Part shown: positions 35,271 to 44,000 of the stretch, in pieces | How the letters are laid out: each line of letters starts with the position of its first letter | Position numbering within the stretch: the first letter of the stretch is position 1 | From: CAYREE01 sp964423225 | GTDB taxonomy: Archaea; Altiarchaeota; Altiarchaeia; IMC4; SCGC-AAA252-I15 | Assembly (NCBI GenBank): GCA_964423225.1 | Contig: CAYREE010000002.1 | Location: 1 to 64,000, forward strand | Length of the DNA stretch: 64,000 nt | Direction: 5' to 3' | The notes under the pieces: model-generated | The model's input: the letters and a program-made list of their open reading frames with translations, nothing else | Database searches by the model: none | What the model was told of the DNA's origin: nothing | Made by a program: the position numbers and the translations under genes

Positions 35271-36161
35271 ATGGATGCTAAAGAGTTGGAAAAATATCGC
35301 AAGTCTGGTGCCATTGCAAAAGAAGTCCGTGAATGGAGTCGGAAACTTGTTAAAGAGGGGATGCCGCTTCTGAAGATAGCCGAGGATGTCGAGGCTAAGA
35401 TACGTAAGAATGGTGGTGATCTAGCATTTCCAGTCAACGTTTGTGTAAATCATATTACCGCTCATTATACTCCGAAATACAATGATGAGACGGTTTTGGG
35501 AGCCAATGATGTTGTCTCAGTTGATTTAGGCGTTCATGTTGACGGATATATCGCTGATACTGCATACACAATCGATCTTTCAGGTGATTATTCCAAGATG
35601 CTTGAGGCTAACAAGGAAGCATTGGATAAATCGATTGACGTGATAAAGCCTGGAGTATCTGTTAGTAAGGTGGGTGAGATTGTTCAGAGTACTTTATCCT
35701 CAGCGGGTTTTAAGCCTATTGAAAATCTTACTGGGCATGAGGTTAAGCGTTATGACTTGCATGCTGGATTGAGTGTTCCAAACATTAAGGTACCCTATGA
35801 CTGGGTGGTTGAAGAGGGTATGGTGTTAGCATTAGAGCCTTTCGCAACAGATGGTGCAGGCAGGGTTATAGAATCAAAGAATGCGGAGATTTATTCTCTC
35901 ATCGATGAGCGTAGGATCAGGGATCGGGAGGCGCGCACATTGTTAAAGAGTATCCAGGATAGAGAAGAACTCCCATTTGCTGCTCGATGGTATTCTAAGA
36001 AGATCAGCCCCCTACGCTTAGGACTGGTTCTTCCAAAACTTTCTGCCGCCGATATTCTTAAGGCTTATCCGCCGCTTCATGAGAAGAATAAGGGTATTGT
36101 AAGCCAGTTCGAACATACTATTATCGTGACAGAAGACGGTTGTGAAGTAACGACTCAATGA
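35271..36161 (+). CDS. map: methionine aminopeptidase, type II
   Basis: 296 residues. Removes the initiator methionine from new proteins using two metal ions. The ligand set is visible: Asp in SVDLGVHVDGY and ADTAYT, His in LTGHEVKRYDLH, Glu in ALEPFATDG and Glu in FEHTIIVTEDG. The roughly 60-residue insertion before the last ligand marks type II. An ATG four codons upstream (35259) is possible; 35271 is favoured because archaeal homologues start at the ELEKY helix and because the TATA element puts the transcript start near 35267. Confidence 0.93.
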   Translation: MDAKELEKYRKSGAIAKEVREWSRKLVKEGMPLLKIAEDVEAKIRKNGGDLAFPVNVCVNHITAHYTPKYNDETVLGANDVVSVDLGVHVDGYIADTAYTIDLSGDYSKMLEANKEALDKSIDVIKPGVSVSKVGEIVQSTLSSAGFKPIENLTGHEVKRYDLHAGLSVPNIKVPYDWVVEEGMVLALEPFATDGAGRVIESKNAEIYSLIDERRIRDREARTLLKSIQDREELPFAARWYSKKISPLRLGLVLPKLSAADILKAYPPLHEKNKGIVSQFEHTIIVTEDGCEVTTQ

Positions 36162-36162
36162 A

Positions 36163-37419
36163 TTATTTCCCCAGCTTTTCTATTATCTCCTTTGCCTTAT
36201 CTACCCTGACTTGTCCTGTTTTTACCATTTCTTCAGCTACTTTCTCAGCATTCTCCTCGCTTGCTCCAGCGCATATAGCTATGTTTCTGGCATGAAGCTT
36301 CATATGCCCCTTCTGTATGCCTTCGTCTGAGAGAGCTCTTATAGCAGCGAAGTTTTGTGCCAAGCCGACTGATGCGATCACTTCAGCGAGTTCGCTGGCC
36401 TTCTCGATCCCAAGTATTTTTAACGATGTTTGTGCTGTTGGATGTGTTTTTGTCGCCCCACCTATTATCCCGATGGCTAGGGGGACTTCAATGGATCCTG
36501 CGAGGTCTCCTTCATCAGTTATCCAATACTTTGTGAGAGACTTGTAGCTACCGTCTCTTACTGCATATGCATGGCATCCTGCCTCCACTGCTCTAGTATC
36601 ATTACCTGTCGCTCTAACAACAGCGCTTATCCCGTTCATGACTCCCTTGTTGTGGGTTACTGCTCGGTATATGTCATTGTCTGCGAATTCATATGCTTTG
36701 ATAATCCTTGCGACTATATCTTTCCCACCTACTAATTCTTTTGAGAAGACGGCCTCTGATCTCACAGTTCTTTTTACCGCATGGTTTGAGAGTATTCGTA
36801 GGATAACTTGCCCTCCTGTAATCTCTTCGATCGGGCATTTTAACGACTCGCACATTGTGTTTATCGCGTTGGCACCCATCGCATCCTTTACGTCGGCTGT
36901 TAAGTGTATTATAAGCATTGGGTCTGGTGTGGTTGTAATAGGCCTTACTTCTATGTCTCGTACACCTCCGCCGAACTTGACGAGTATTGGATCCTGGCAG
37001 TTTGCAATCTCCATTAAATCATTTTTTTTATCCAAGATCTTTTTTCCTGCCTTCTTTATATCGCAGTCTATTACCTGTATCTGGCCTATCATCAATTGTT
37101 CGCTTGAAATTGACTTGAATCCTCCTTTTTCCCTTGCTATTCTTGCCGCATTGCTTGCTGCTGCTACTACTGATGGCTCTTCTGTTGCCATTGGTATGAG
37201 ATAGTCTTTATTATTTATCTTGAAGTTGGTTGCAATGCCTAGGGGAAGGTTGAACATGCCGACGACGTTTTCAACCATCTTGTCTGCGTTTTCGATGTTT
37301 ATACCGCCTTTCTTGAGGTTTTCTAGTTCTTCATCTGTTAGTCCTACCTGTCTGCCTATCTCCTTTCTCTTCTCATCAATGGATTTCTTGTGGAATCCTT
37401 TAATCCTTGAATCGACCAT
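36163..37419 (-). CDS. HMG-CoA reductase, class II
   Basis: 418 residues. Reduces HMG-CoA to mevalonate for isoprenoid lipids. It is the class II (Pseudomonas/Archaeoglobus-like) form: ATEEPSVVAAASNAARI near 78, GNDTRAVEA near 272, GGATKTHP near 320 and the final GHMKLHARN with the catalytic histidine. The four catalytic residues (Glu, Lys, Asp, His) are all present. Most archaea have class I, so the gene points to lineages that took a class II form. Convergent with the aminopeptidase gene, one base apart. Confidence 0.94.
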   Translation of the reverse strand: MVDSRIKGFHKKSIDEKRKEIGRQVGLTDEELENLKKGGINIENADKMVENVVGMFNLPLGIATNFKINNKDYLIPMATEEPSVVAAASNAARIAREKGGFKSISSEQLMIGQIQVIDCDIKKAGKKILDKKNDLMEIANCQDPILVKFGGGVRDIEVRPITTTPDPMLIIHLTADVKDAMGANAINTMCESLKCPIEEITGGQVILRILSNHAVKRTVRSEAVFSKELVGGKDIVARIIKAYEFADNDIYRAVTHNKGVMNGISAVVRATGNDTRAVEAGCHAYAVRDGSYKSLTKYWITDEGDLAGSIEVPLAIGIIGGATKTHPTAQTSLKILGIEKASELAEVIASVGLAQNFAAIRALSDEGIQKGHMKLHARNIAICAGASEENAEKVAEEMVKTGQVRVDKAKEIIEKLGK

Positions 37420-37450
37420 CGTATTCTTTATAGTGGATACTTGATAATAT

Positions 37451-38254
37451 ATGCTTATGTCCGATAATGCAAATGAGAATTATGATCGGTTAATAGGTTT
37501 TTTCAAGGATTTTAACAGTGTTGTAGTAGCTTTTTCAGGGGGTGTGGATTCTAGCGTGCTTGCATCTATCGCATTCCAGGCTCTCGGAGAGAAAGCATTG
37601 GCTGTAACTCTTGTTTCTCCAACTTCGGATCCATCGGAGTTGGAGTCTGCTGATAGCATTGCCTCACTGATTGGATTAAACCATATAAAATACGATCATT
37701 CAGAGCTTATCGACGATGACTTCAAGTCTAATCCCTTTGACAGGTGTTATTATTGCAAGAAGATGCTGGCTTCTAAGATAATCAAGATAGCTTCTGAAAA
37801 AGGATTTGATACTGTTGTGGAGGGAACTAATGCAAGTGAGCTTAAGGGTCATAGGCCGGGATTTAAGGCTTTGAAGGAGCTTGGTGTTGTTAGTCCGTTT
37901 GCAGAGCTTGGTATCGATAAAGATGATGTTAGGTCTATCGCTAAGTTCATGGGTCTGCCCAACTATGATAAACCCTCAACAGCGTGCCTTTCTTCTAGAA
38001 TCCCTTATGGTACAAAGATAAGTGGAGAGATCCTTGAAATGATTGCTTTATCAGAGTCGTTTATCCGTGATTTGGGTGTGGATCAGGTTAGGGTTCGAGT
38101 GCTTGATGATGTTGCTGTGGTTGAGGTATTACCAGAATCATTTTCATTAATTGTCGATAATGGTGTTGAAATATCAAAGAAACTAAACCAACTTGGTTTT
38201 AAGAGGATTACACTTGATCTTGCTGGTTATAGGACTGGCAGTATGAATGATTAG
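37451..38254 (+). CDS. larE: LarE-family sulfur transferase
   Basis: 267 residues. ATP-dependent enzyme that adds sulfur to a pyridinium cofactor precursor in other organisms. The PP-loop SGGVDSS is at 29-35. Three cysteines, C99 and C102 in DRCYYCKK and C179 in STACLSSRIPYG, fit the variant that carries a [4Fe-4S] cluster rather than the single-cysteine sacrificial form. larB and larC are not next to it, so the role here may differ from nickel-pincer synthesis. It is divergent from the HMG-CoA reductase gene. Confidence 0.88.
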   Translation: MLMSDNANENYDRLIGFFKDFNSVVVAFSGGVDSSVLASIAFQALGEKALAVTLVSPTSDPSELESADSIASLIGLNHIKYDHSELIDDDFKSNPFDRCYYCKKMLASKIIKIASEKGFDTVVEGTNASELKGHRPGFKALKELGVVSPFAELGIDKDDVRSIAKFMGLPNYDKPSTACLSSRIPYGTKISGEILEMIALSESFIRDLGVDQVRVRVLDDVAVVEVLPESFSLIVDNGVEISKKLNQLGFKRITLDLAGYRTGSMND

Positions 38255-38258
38255 TTGT

Positions 38259-38618
38259 TTACTCATAGAATGCTTCGTAGGCTTCGTAATCGTCAATACC
38301 GTAATCGTCTCCCCTATAGTCTGTTATCTCTATTTTTCCCTGTCCTCTGGGTAGAAGGTCTTTTTCTTTCTCATACATGCATTTGCCTTTGAAGTAGAAA
38401 TCACAGTAGTTACAGCATACACCCTTGTCCTTGCAGTACTCGTAATCCTGACAGTTTTTACAGCATTTCAATGATCTAGGCTTCCTTTTGATGGTTACCT
38501 GTTTCTTTGTAGACTTAGAAGGGGTCTTCTTCTTTGAAGATGTCTTAACCGCTTTTTTAGAATTAATGGTAGAAGCTTTCTTTTTTGCAGTTTTTTTTGG
38601 TATCTTTTTTTTCGGCAT
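38259..38618 (-). CDS. Lys-rich protein with cysteine-cluster domain, unknown
   Basis: 119 residues from the ATG at 38618; the TTG two codons earlier is less likely. Residues 1-45 are almost entirely Lys, Ser and Thr, a basic tail that could bind nucleic acid. The middle (about 50-80) has nine cysteines in a tight pattern (CCKNC, CKDKGVCCNYC and a later KGKC), probably one or two zinc sites or an iron-sulfur centre. The C-terminus is acidic and Tyr-rich (DYGIDDYEAYEAFYE). The family is not known to me. Convergent with larE. Confidence 0.7.
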   Translation of the reverse strand: MPKKKIPKKTAKKKASTINSKKAVKTSSKKKTPSKSTKKQVTIKRKPRSLKCCKNCQDYEYCKDKGVCCNYCDFYFKGKCMYEKEKDLLPRGQGKIEITDYRGDDYGIDDYEAYEAFYE

Positions 38619-38725
38619 CACCAACCCCAGTAACTTAAATGGTTTAAACTTATGTTGTTTTCATTTAAAAAATACCATGTTTTTTTATCATATGAGTTTT
38701 TAGCATCCTATATGTGATTACTAGT

Positions 38726-39157
38726 ATGTATGAGATGGTTTCACTGAGCATCCTCACGATAATACTGGCTTCATTCGGTGTTTCTATAGCTGTTATAATA
38801 CTTTTTTCAATGTATACCCCCTATCTTCTGGGCAGGTTGAAGGATGGCTTTGATTGTACTGGTTGTGGTAACTGCTGCAGATTTCGAAAAACACATCTGA
38901 CTAAAGCCGATATAGATCGGCTTGAAAAATCAGGCAAGACCGGATTCCATGATAAGGCTGACAGGGAATCTATATTAAAACGTGTTAACGGTAGATGCAT
39001 ATTCCTCGTTGATGATAAATGCAGGGTCTATGAGCATAGACCCCAGGTTTGCAGGGAGTTCCCATTCTATGAGATGTATGGTTGTTGGTGGGCGTGCAAA
39101 TGCTCTATGTGCCCTGCCTTAGAGAAACTAGAGGAGAAATTAGACGATGAGTGTTGA
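38726..39157 (+). CDS. membrane-anchored YkgJ-like CxxCxxCC protein
   Basis: 143 residues from the ATG at 38726 (a GTG four codons earlier is possible). One N-terminal hydrophobic helix (about 7-30) is followed by the family motif CTGCGNCC (about 45-52), RCIFL, CRVYEHRPQVCREFPF and a CKCSMC end. The cysteines probably hold metal, zinc or an Fe-S cluster. The role is unknown; relatives are often found in methanogens. The stop overlaps the next start by 11 bases, so both are made from one mRNA. Confidence 0.82.
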   Translation: MYEMVSLSILTIILASFGVSIAVIILFSMYTPYLLGRLKDGFDCTGCGNCCRFRKTHLTKADIDRLEKSGKTGFHDKADRESILKRVNGRCIFLVDDKCRVYEHRPQVCREFPFYEMYGCWWACKCSMCPALEKLEEKLDDEC

Positions 39158-39926
39158 TGTCATTGAAAAACATGTGAAGGATATAGCGTGGATTAGGGAG
39201 AAATTCCTATCTATGGATGATATGGCTAATCCTATCCTAGGAATCAAATCCTGGGATGATTCGGTATGCTTGGACTTTGAGGGAAGGCTTGTTGCATCAA
39301 TAGATGGTCCATATGCTAAGAGACTGGTCATGAAGAGCGCACTCATCCATGCTGCAACAGATGTTGTAGTAAAGGGTGCAAGACCCTTATTTGCATTGGA
39401 TAGTTTGGCTGGTCCCAAGAATGATGTTGAAGACATGGTGAATTCTCTAAAGGATCAGGCTTTGGCGATGGAGATCCCTGTACTGGGGGGTAATACGAAG
39501 ATCGAGGATGTCGAACCGATTTGCAGTCTGACAGTTGTTGGAAAACTCTTATTGGATGAGCCTATCCGGGATGATGGTGTGAAGAAGGATGATGTTGTAG
39601 TCCTTATGGGCGAGCCCATCTGGGGAGAACAACAGGAGCGTATAGAAAAGGCAAAAGTTCTTTTTACTGCTTGGTATAAGGCACTTGATACGGGTGTAAA
39701 GATCAATGCGTCCAAGGATGTCACTAAGGGTGGATTAGTATCTGTTGTCTATGAGATGGCTGAGAAAAGCAGTAGAAAATTCATTCTTGTTGATGATATC
39801 CCCTACTCGACTACCCGGAACCTGGACAATTTTATCCTCACACTAGCTGAATCTGAATATAAATCGCTTGAGAAGATATGCACTAAACATGATTGCAGAT
39901 TGGTTAGGATCGGAACAGTCGGTTGA
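39147..39926 (+). CDS. AIR-synthase/selenophosphate-synthetase-related protein (COG2144 type)
   Basis: 259 residues. It resembles the PurM/SelD/HypE/ThiL ATP-binding fold: DDSVCLD in the N-terminal metal-nucleotide strand, SALIHAATDVVVKGARPLFALDSL as the conserved helix, VLGGNTKIED, and NASKDVTKGGLVSVVYEMAE in the C-terminal domain. The gene is coupled to the CxxCxxCC protein upstream. The reaction is unknown; phosphorylation of a small compound is likely from the fold. Convergent with the orphan at 39929. Confidence 0.8.
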   Translation: MSVDVIEKHVKDIAWIREKFLSMDDMANPILGIKSWDDSVCLDFEGRLVASIDGPYAKRLVMKSALIHAATDVVVKGARPLFALDSLAGPKNDVEDMVNSLKDQALAMEIPVLGGNTKIEDVEPICSLTVVGKLLLDEPIRDDGVKKDDVVVLMGEPIWGEQQERIEKAKVLFTAWYKALDTGVKINASKDVTKGGLVSVVYEMAEKSSRKFILVDDIPYSTTRNLDNFILTLAESEYKSLEKICTKHDCRLVRIGTVG

Positions 39927-39928
39927 AC

Positions 39929-41017
39929 TTATTCCTTTTGTTCTACGAGTGGTATTTTCCTGCAGTTTGGTGGAATATACACCTGGTTGGTTAATGGATT
40001 GATTGTAGTATCGCTTTTATATGAATCGTATCCCATCGGCTCAAAATAAAGTCCTCCGCTTGGACCGACCTGAAGGTCCATTGGAATCCCTGAGTGAACA
40101 TTCATGATTCCATCAGGAGTCCTTGTAGCATGCATTTCTTCTAAAAGTGTTTTACTAGGCTCATCGCCGTTAGTGGCATCATCCCTGAATATCTTCATTC
40201 CTTTCCATGTATCATCGTATTCTAATACGTAATTGTTTGATCCCCTTTTCACTTTCCAGGTGTTTTTTTCTTGTCCTGGTGTAACCTCGTCCACAGTGCT
40301 ATCCCCCTGGTTAGCCAGCTTTAATATATTCTGTGCGTCTTCTGGTTTAATCTCGGTTTCATTAAAGCTATGGGAAACCTGTTCAGACATCCTCTCGAAT
40401 GTTCGTCCTGTTTTTTTCTGCCATTCGAGGAATGGTGTTCTATCCCCGTCTTCAAGGAAAACCTCCGGTATTACAAGTGGGAGCCCCATCTTATCTGAAA
40501 GGGTTAATAGATGTTCTAAATGCCCCTCTTTCTTACTCCATGTGTGTGGCGATCCGTCGGGGACATAGAATCTGTCTGTGACGATCGCTGCCTGTCTAAC
40601 CCCATTTATTGTCGCAGGCATTATCCCTGATATTATATCTGCCCTAAACCTGCCTTCCATATCGTTTGCCACATCTATATTCCATGTTGGATCCATGACT
40701 CCCATCAGGTATTGGCTGTTATCGATACTATTGCTTCTGACATTTGGGTCTAGGCATTGTCCCTCAGCAGCCTTTAGTACACGGGTTAACTCGCATGTAT
40801 GGCCCCATTCAAAGACTGATCCAGGACCTGTTTGCTTATCCTCTTCAGGCGGATTTATGATGTTTAGAATGTTTGTTATGTCCTGTATTGCTGAAGCATC
40901 CTCATATGAGACTATTATCCTGTCAAGAACTGCCCTCTCATGTCCCTGCCCTTCTTTTGCAACCTCTTCTCTCACGTATTTTCCAAGACGTGGATCGAAT
41001 CCATCGACTTTACCCAA
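39929..41017 (-). CDS. orphan soluble protein, possibly the end of the giant gene through a frameshift
   Basis: 362 residues if begun at the TTG at 41017. There is no ATG until about codon 104. The frame stays open for 13 more codons upstream, to 41056, and those codons read as sensible protein (EIGAEETYESA). That point is three codons inside the 3' end of the 1817-residue gene. The protein itself is hydrophilic and shows no family I can name. A separate gene using TTG, or a continuation of the giant protein by a +1 shift, are the two options. Probably co-transcribed with the giant gene and tgtA. Confidence 0.6.
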   Translation of the reverse strand: MGKVDGFDPRLGKYVREEVAKEGQGHERAVLDRIIVSYEDASAIQDITNILNIINPPEEDKQTGPGSVFEWGHTCELTRVLKAAEGQCLDPNVRSNSIDNSQYLMGVMDPTWNIDVANDMEGRFRADIISGIMPATINGVRQAAIVTDRFYVPDGSPHTWSKKEGHLEHLLTLSDKMGLPLVIPEVFLEDGDRTPFLEWQKKTGRTFERMSEQVSHSFNETEIKPEDAQNILKLANQGDSTVDEVTPGQEKNTWKVKRGSNNYVLEYDDTWKGMKIFRDDATNGDEPSKTLLEEMHATRTPDGIMNVHSGIPMDLQVGPSGGLYFEPMGYDSYKSDTTINPLTNQVYIPPNCRKIPLVEQKE

Positions 41018-41048
41018 GGCACTTTCATAGGTTTCTTCTGCACCGATC

Positions 41049-44000
41049 TCAGAGTTTTACAACGCCTGCCCTTTTTTCTTGTAATAGCTTCAAAGTGTCA
41101 GAAAGAGGACCTGCGATATTTGCCATATAGTTTTCAGCCTGGTCATATGCTCCCTGTAGCTCGCCTAAATCAGATTCGAGGGGAGGTAGTCTCGGCCTTA
41201 ATTCAGCTCTTTCCTCGTTTGTCTTAGCGTCGGTTATTGCTGCTCTTAGCTGTACGATGTCTCCCTGGAAGATCCTAGTACTGAATGATTCTCCGAAATC
41301 GAATCCAAGATCTTCTATCAAATCTGCATGCTGAGAGACTTTTTGCTCTCTACACTGGATTATCCTAGAGTTGATATTGTTCACTGTTTTCTCGAAATTG
41401 CTTCCTATACCCCGTACGGCACCATATCTATTGAGTTGTTCTTGTTTTTCTCCTATCTCAGCCCTTTTCACTTCAAGAGCTTTTACTCTTTCTCCTTCAG
41501 GAAGATGTGCCACCGAGTCTAGGTAAGGTTGGACTTTTTCCATCTGTTGAGGGCTCTTTCTCAGCTTCTTGTTTTCCTGCATACGTCTAACCCTTTCCTC
41601 AAGTTCTGCTACCTGGTCTTTTGGATCCAGGTGAGCGACTTCATCAAGAATCGGTTGTGCTCCTTCCACCCAACTGGAATGCGCTCTAATCTTTCGGCAT
41701 TCTCCAATCCCTGATTTCATGCTCTGCAATACTTTTACTGGTTTCTTTTGTATTGCCTTGGCTTGTGCTAACAATGCTTCTGCCTGCTCTTTCAATGGTT
41801 CGTCCTTTTCAAGCTGGGCTTTTACTTTCCCATCGTTTTTAGCAAGTCCTATTGCAGCATCCACTACTCTTTCCCTGGCATCAAGGTCGTCAATGTCCTG
41901 GTGTTTTGCAAGTGTGGCTGCTGTTTGCGTCCTTCTGATCTCAGAGTCAATGTTTTCTATATGTGAGTATTTTAATACTCCAATAGCTTGATTAACTAGC
42001 GGTATCTCTTTGTTAAGCTCCCTATATTGTTGTTGGTATTGTTCCGGTTTTGTAGGATCTAACAATTCTATGGCTTGTAGTGCTGGGCTAAAGTGTCTCT
42101 TGTGGAATAAGTCGTCTAATAGTTTTGCAACTGACTCCACTCTTTCATCAACGCAGACATCAGAGAGAATATGTGTGGTCCTGTGACTTTGATTATTCCA
42201 GGTTGTTAGCATTGCTTGTCTTTGCTCTTGAGAATAATGGCTGTCAGGGAAAAGCTCTCTTGCCTGGGTGTTTTCTCTTCTGGCAGTAAGATATTCTACT
42301 GCAGTCTCTCTCTCATCCTCGTTTGGGAATAGTCTTTCCGCATCATCGATCATTGATGTTAATAATGCTGGATCATTTACCTTGAATTCTAAGTCTTTAC
42401 CCATAAGAGCTGCTACTGCAACAGGTCTTAGCATGCATACTTTATCTTCATGTCCGAAATGAGTTAGGTTTGCATCGTAAACAGTGACGCCTGTTAGCCA
42501 TCTTGCCAGCTGGTCTTCTGGCATATCGTCCAATAGATGGCGTGGATATTTCTTGCTCAGAATCTCAACTGCCTCATCATTCACACCTTTTGCATATGCG
42601 TCAAAGCTTTCAGGCTTTTCTGAAAGTATTCCAAGGGCTGTTTGTGGCAATGTAGTTGTAGATAGGTTGTCTACCATGGCCATGGCATCTATCAGCCTTT
42701 GTGGATTGTCGCGTACGGTATCTGGGAATTGGTTTAATAGTCCTGCCATAAGCGTTGTCTGTTCTGTTGGATGGTTGTCCAGGTAGTTGGCTACGTATTC
42801 TCGACAGTATTTATTCTTGTTTATCGGGCTACCTGCTGGTATACATGTTGTCAGTGTTTTTGCAAATTCTGGTGTCATAGTATCGGGCGGGAATGCTCCT
42901 GCAATACCGTATAATGTTGCTGGCTGATATCCTGCACCCATCAATGTGTCAAGGGCGGTAGGATCACACATCAATAACCTTGTTTGTGCTTGATTCCTGT
43001 CTATGAATCCGTATTCTGGCTGTTCTCTTAATTCCTCTGATATTTTATCCAAACTCTCCGCATGATTTCCATGGTTTGCTCCAAGGTTATCCATTACAAC
43101 CGTACCCTCTGGGCTGGCGACTGCAGTTAAAATGGTTTCGGCCCGTGATTCGTTCGTATAACACCAATCATGCAGGTTCTTAGATTCTTGTCCCGAAAGC
43201 ATTCCTGCAAATGTATTGAAGTTTTCTTGGCATCTCCCCATTACTGTTTGGTCTGGCATTTCCAGGCTCCCCTGAGCTACCTGTTGTTTTCTAACTAAAC
43301 CTGCTACAAATCCTTCTGGTATGCTTCCTGTTGCTGTATATGAATCTCTCAGATGTGATAACAAATATTGGCTATGGGTTTGTAGGGTGTATACCTGCCA
43401 TGGATCAGTTACTACAGTACTTGGTGCATCAACTCCTTCATTAGCCTTCACATTCTTGGGTTGATATATGAATTTTATCCCATCGTCTTGCATCTCGGTG
43501 AGTGTTGCCTGTAATTCATTTCGTTGCTCGTATAATGGTATGCCTTGTTCAAAATGTTTTCTGTCATATGCATAGCCTAGTGGGCCAAGCATGGTGAATA
43601 CTTCAGTCACTTTTCTTGCTGTTTCTATGTCACCTGCGGCTGCCAGGTCATTCATGTGTTCGAGATATTTTCTCACAGAAGTTTTTTGTTCTTTGCTTGG
43701 TTTATAGCCTTCAGCATTCCCCTGTTGATTTCCGCCGATAATCGTATTTACGATGTTTTTCATCCCTGTTATCGGGAATTCTTCTGGATGATTTAGTTCA
43801 AGATTAAGTATTGTCAAACCCCCCGTACCACTGATTTCTTCTGGTATACCTATGGCCGGACTTGTTTCAAGATGTGTTTTTAGTTGGGTAGGGTTTGCGA
43901 TATGAGTGTTGCCCATATGGTTGAAAACTTGTGTTGCTGTATCTTCTGGGAGTTTTTCTGATATTAGACCGCAAAGTTCGGAGTCATTTAATGCCTTCCT

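Noticed and set aside
35210..35437. 76-codon N-terminal extension of thymidylate kinase
   Set aside because: It is antisense to the start of the methionine aminopeptidase gene and carries no kinase homology; the P-loop start fits at 35209.
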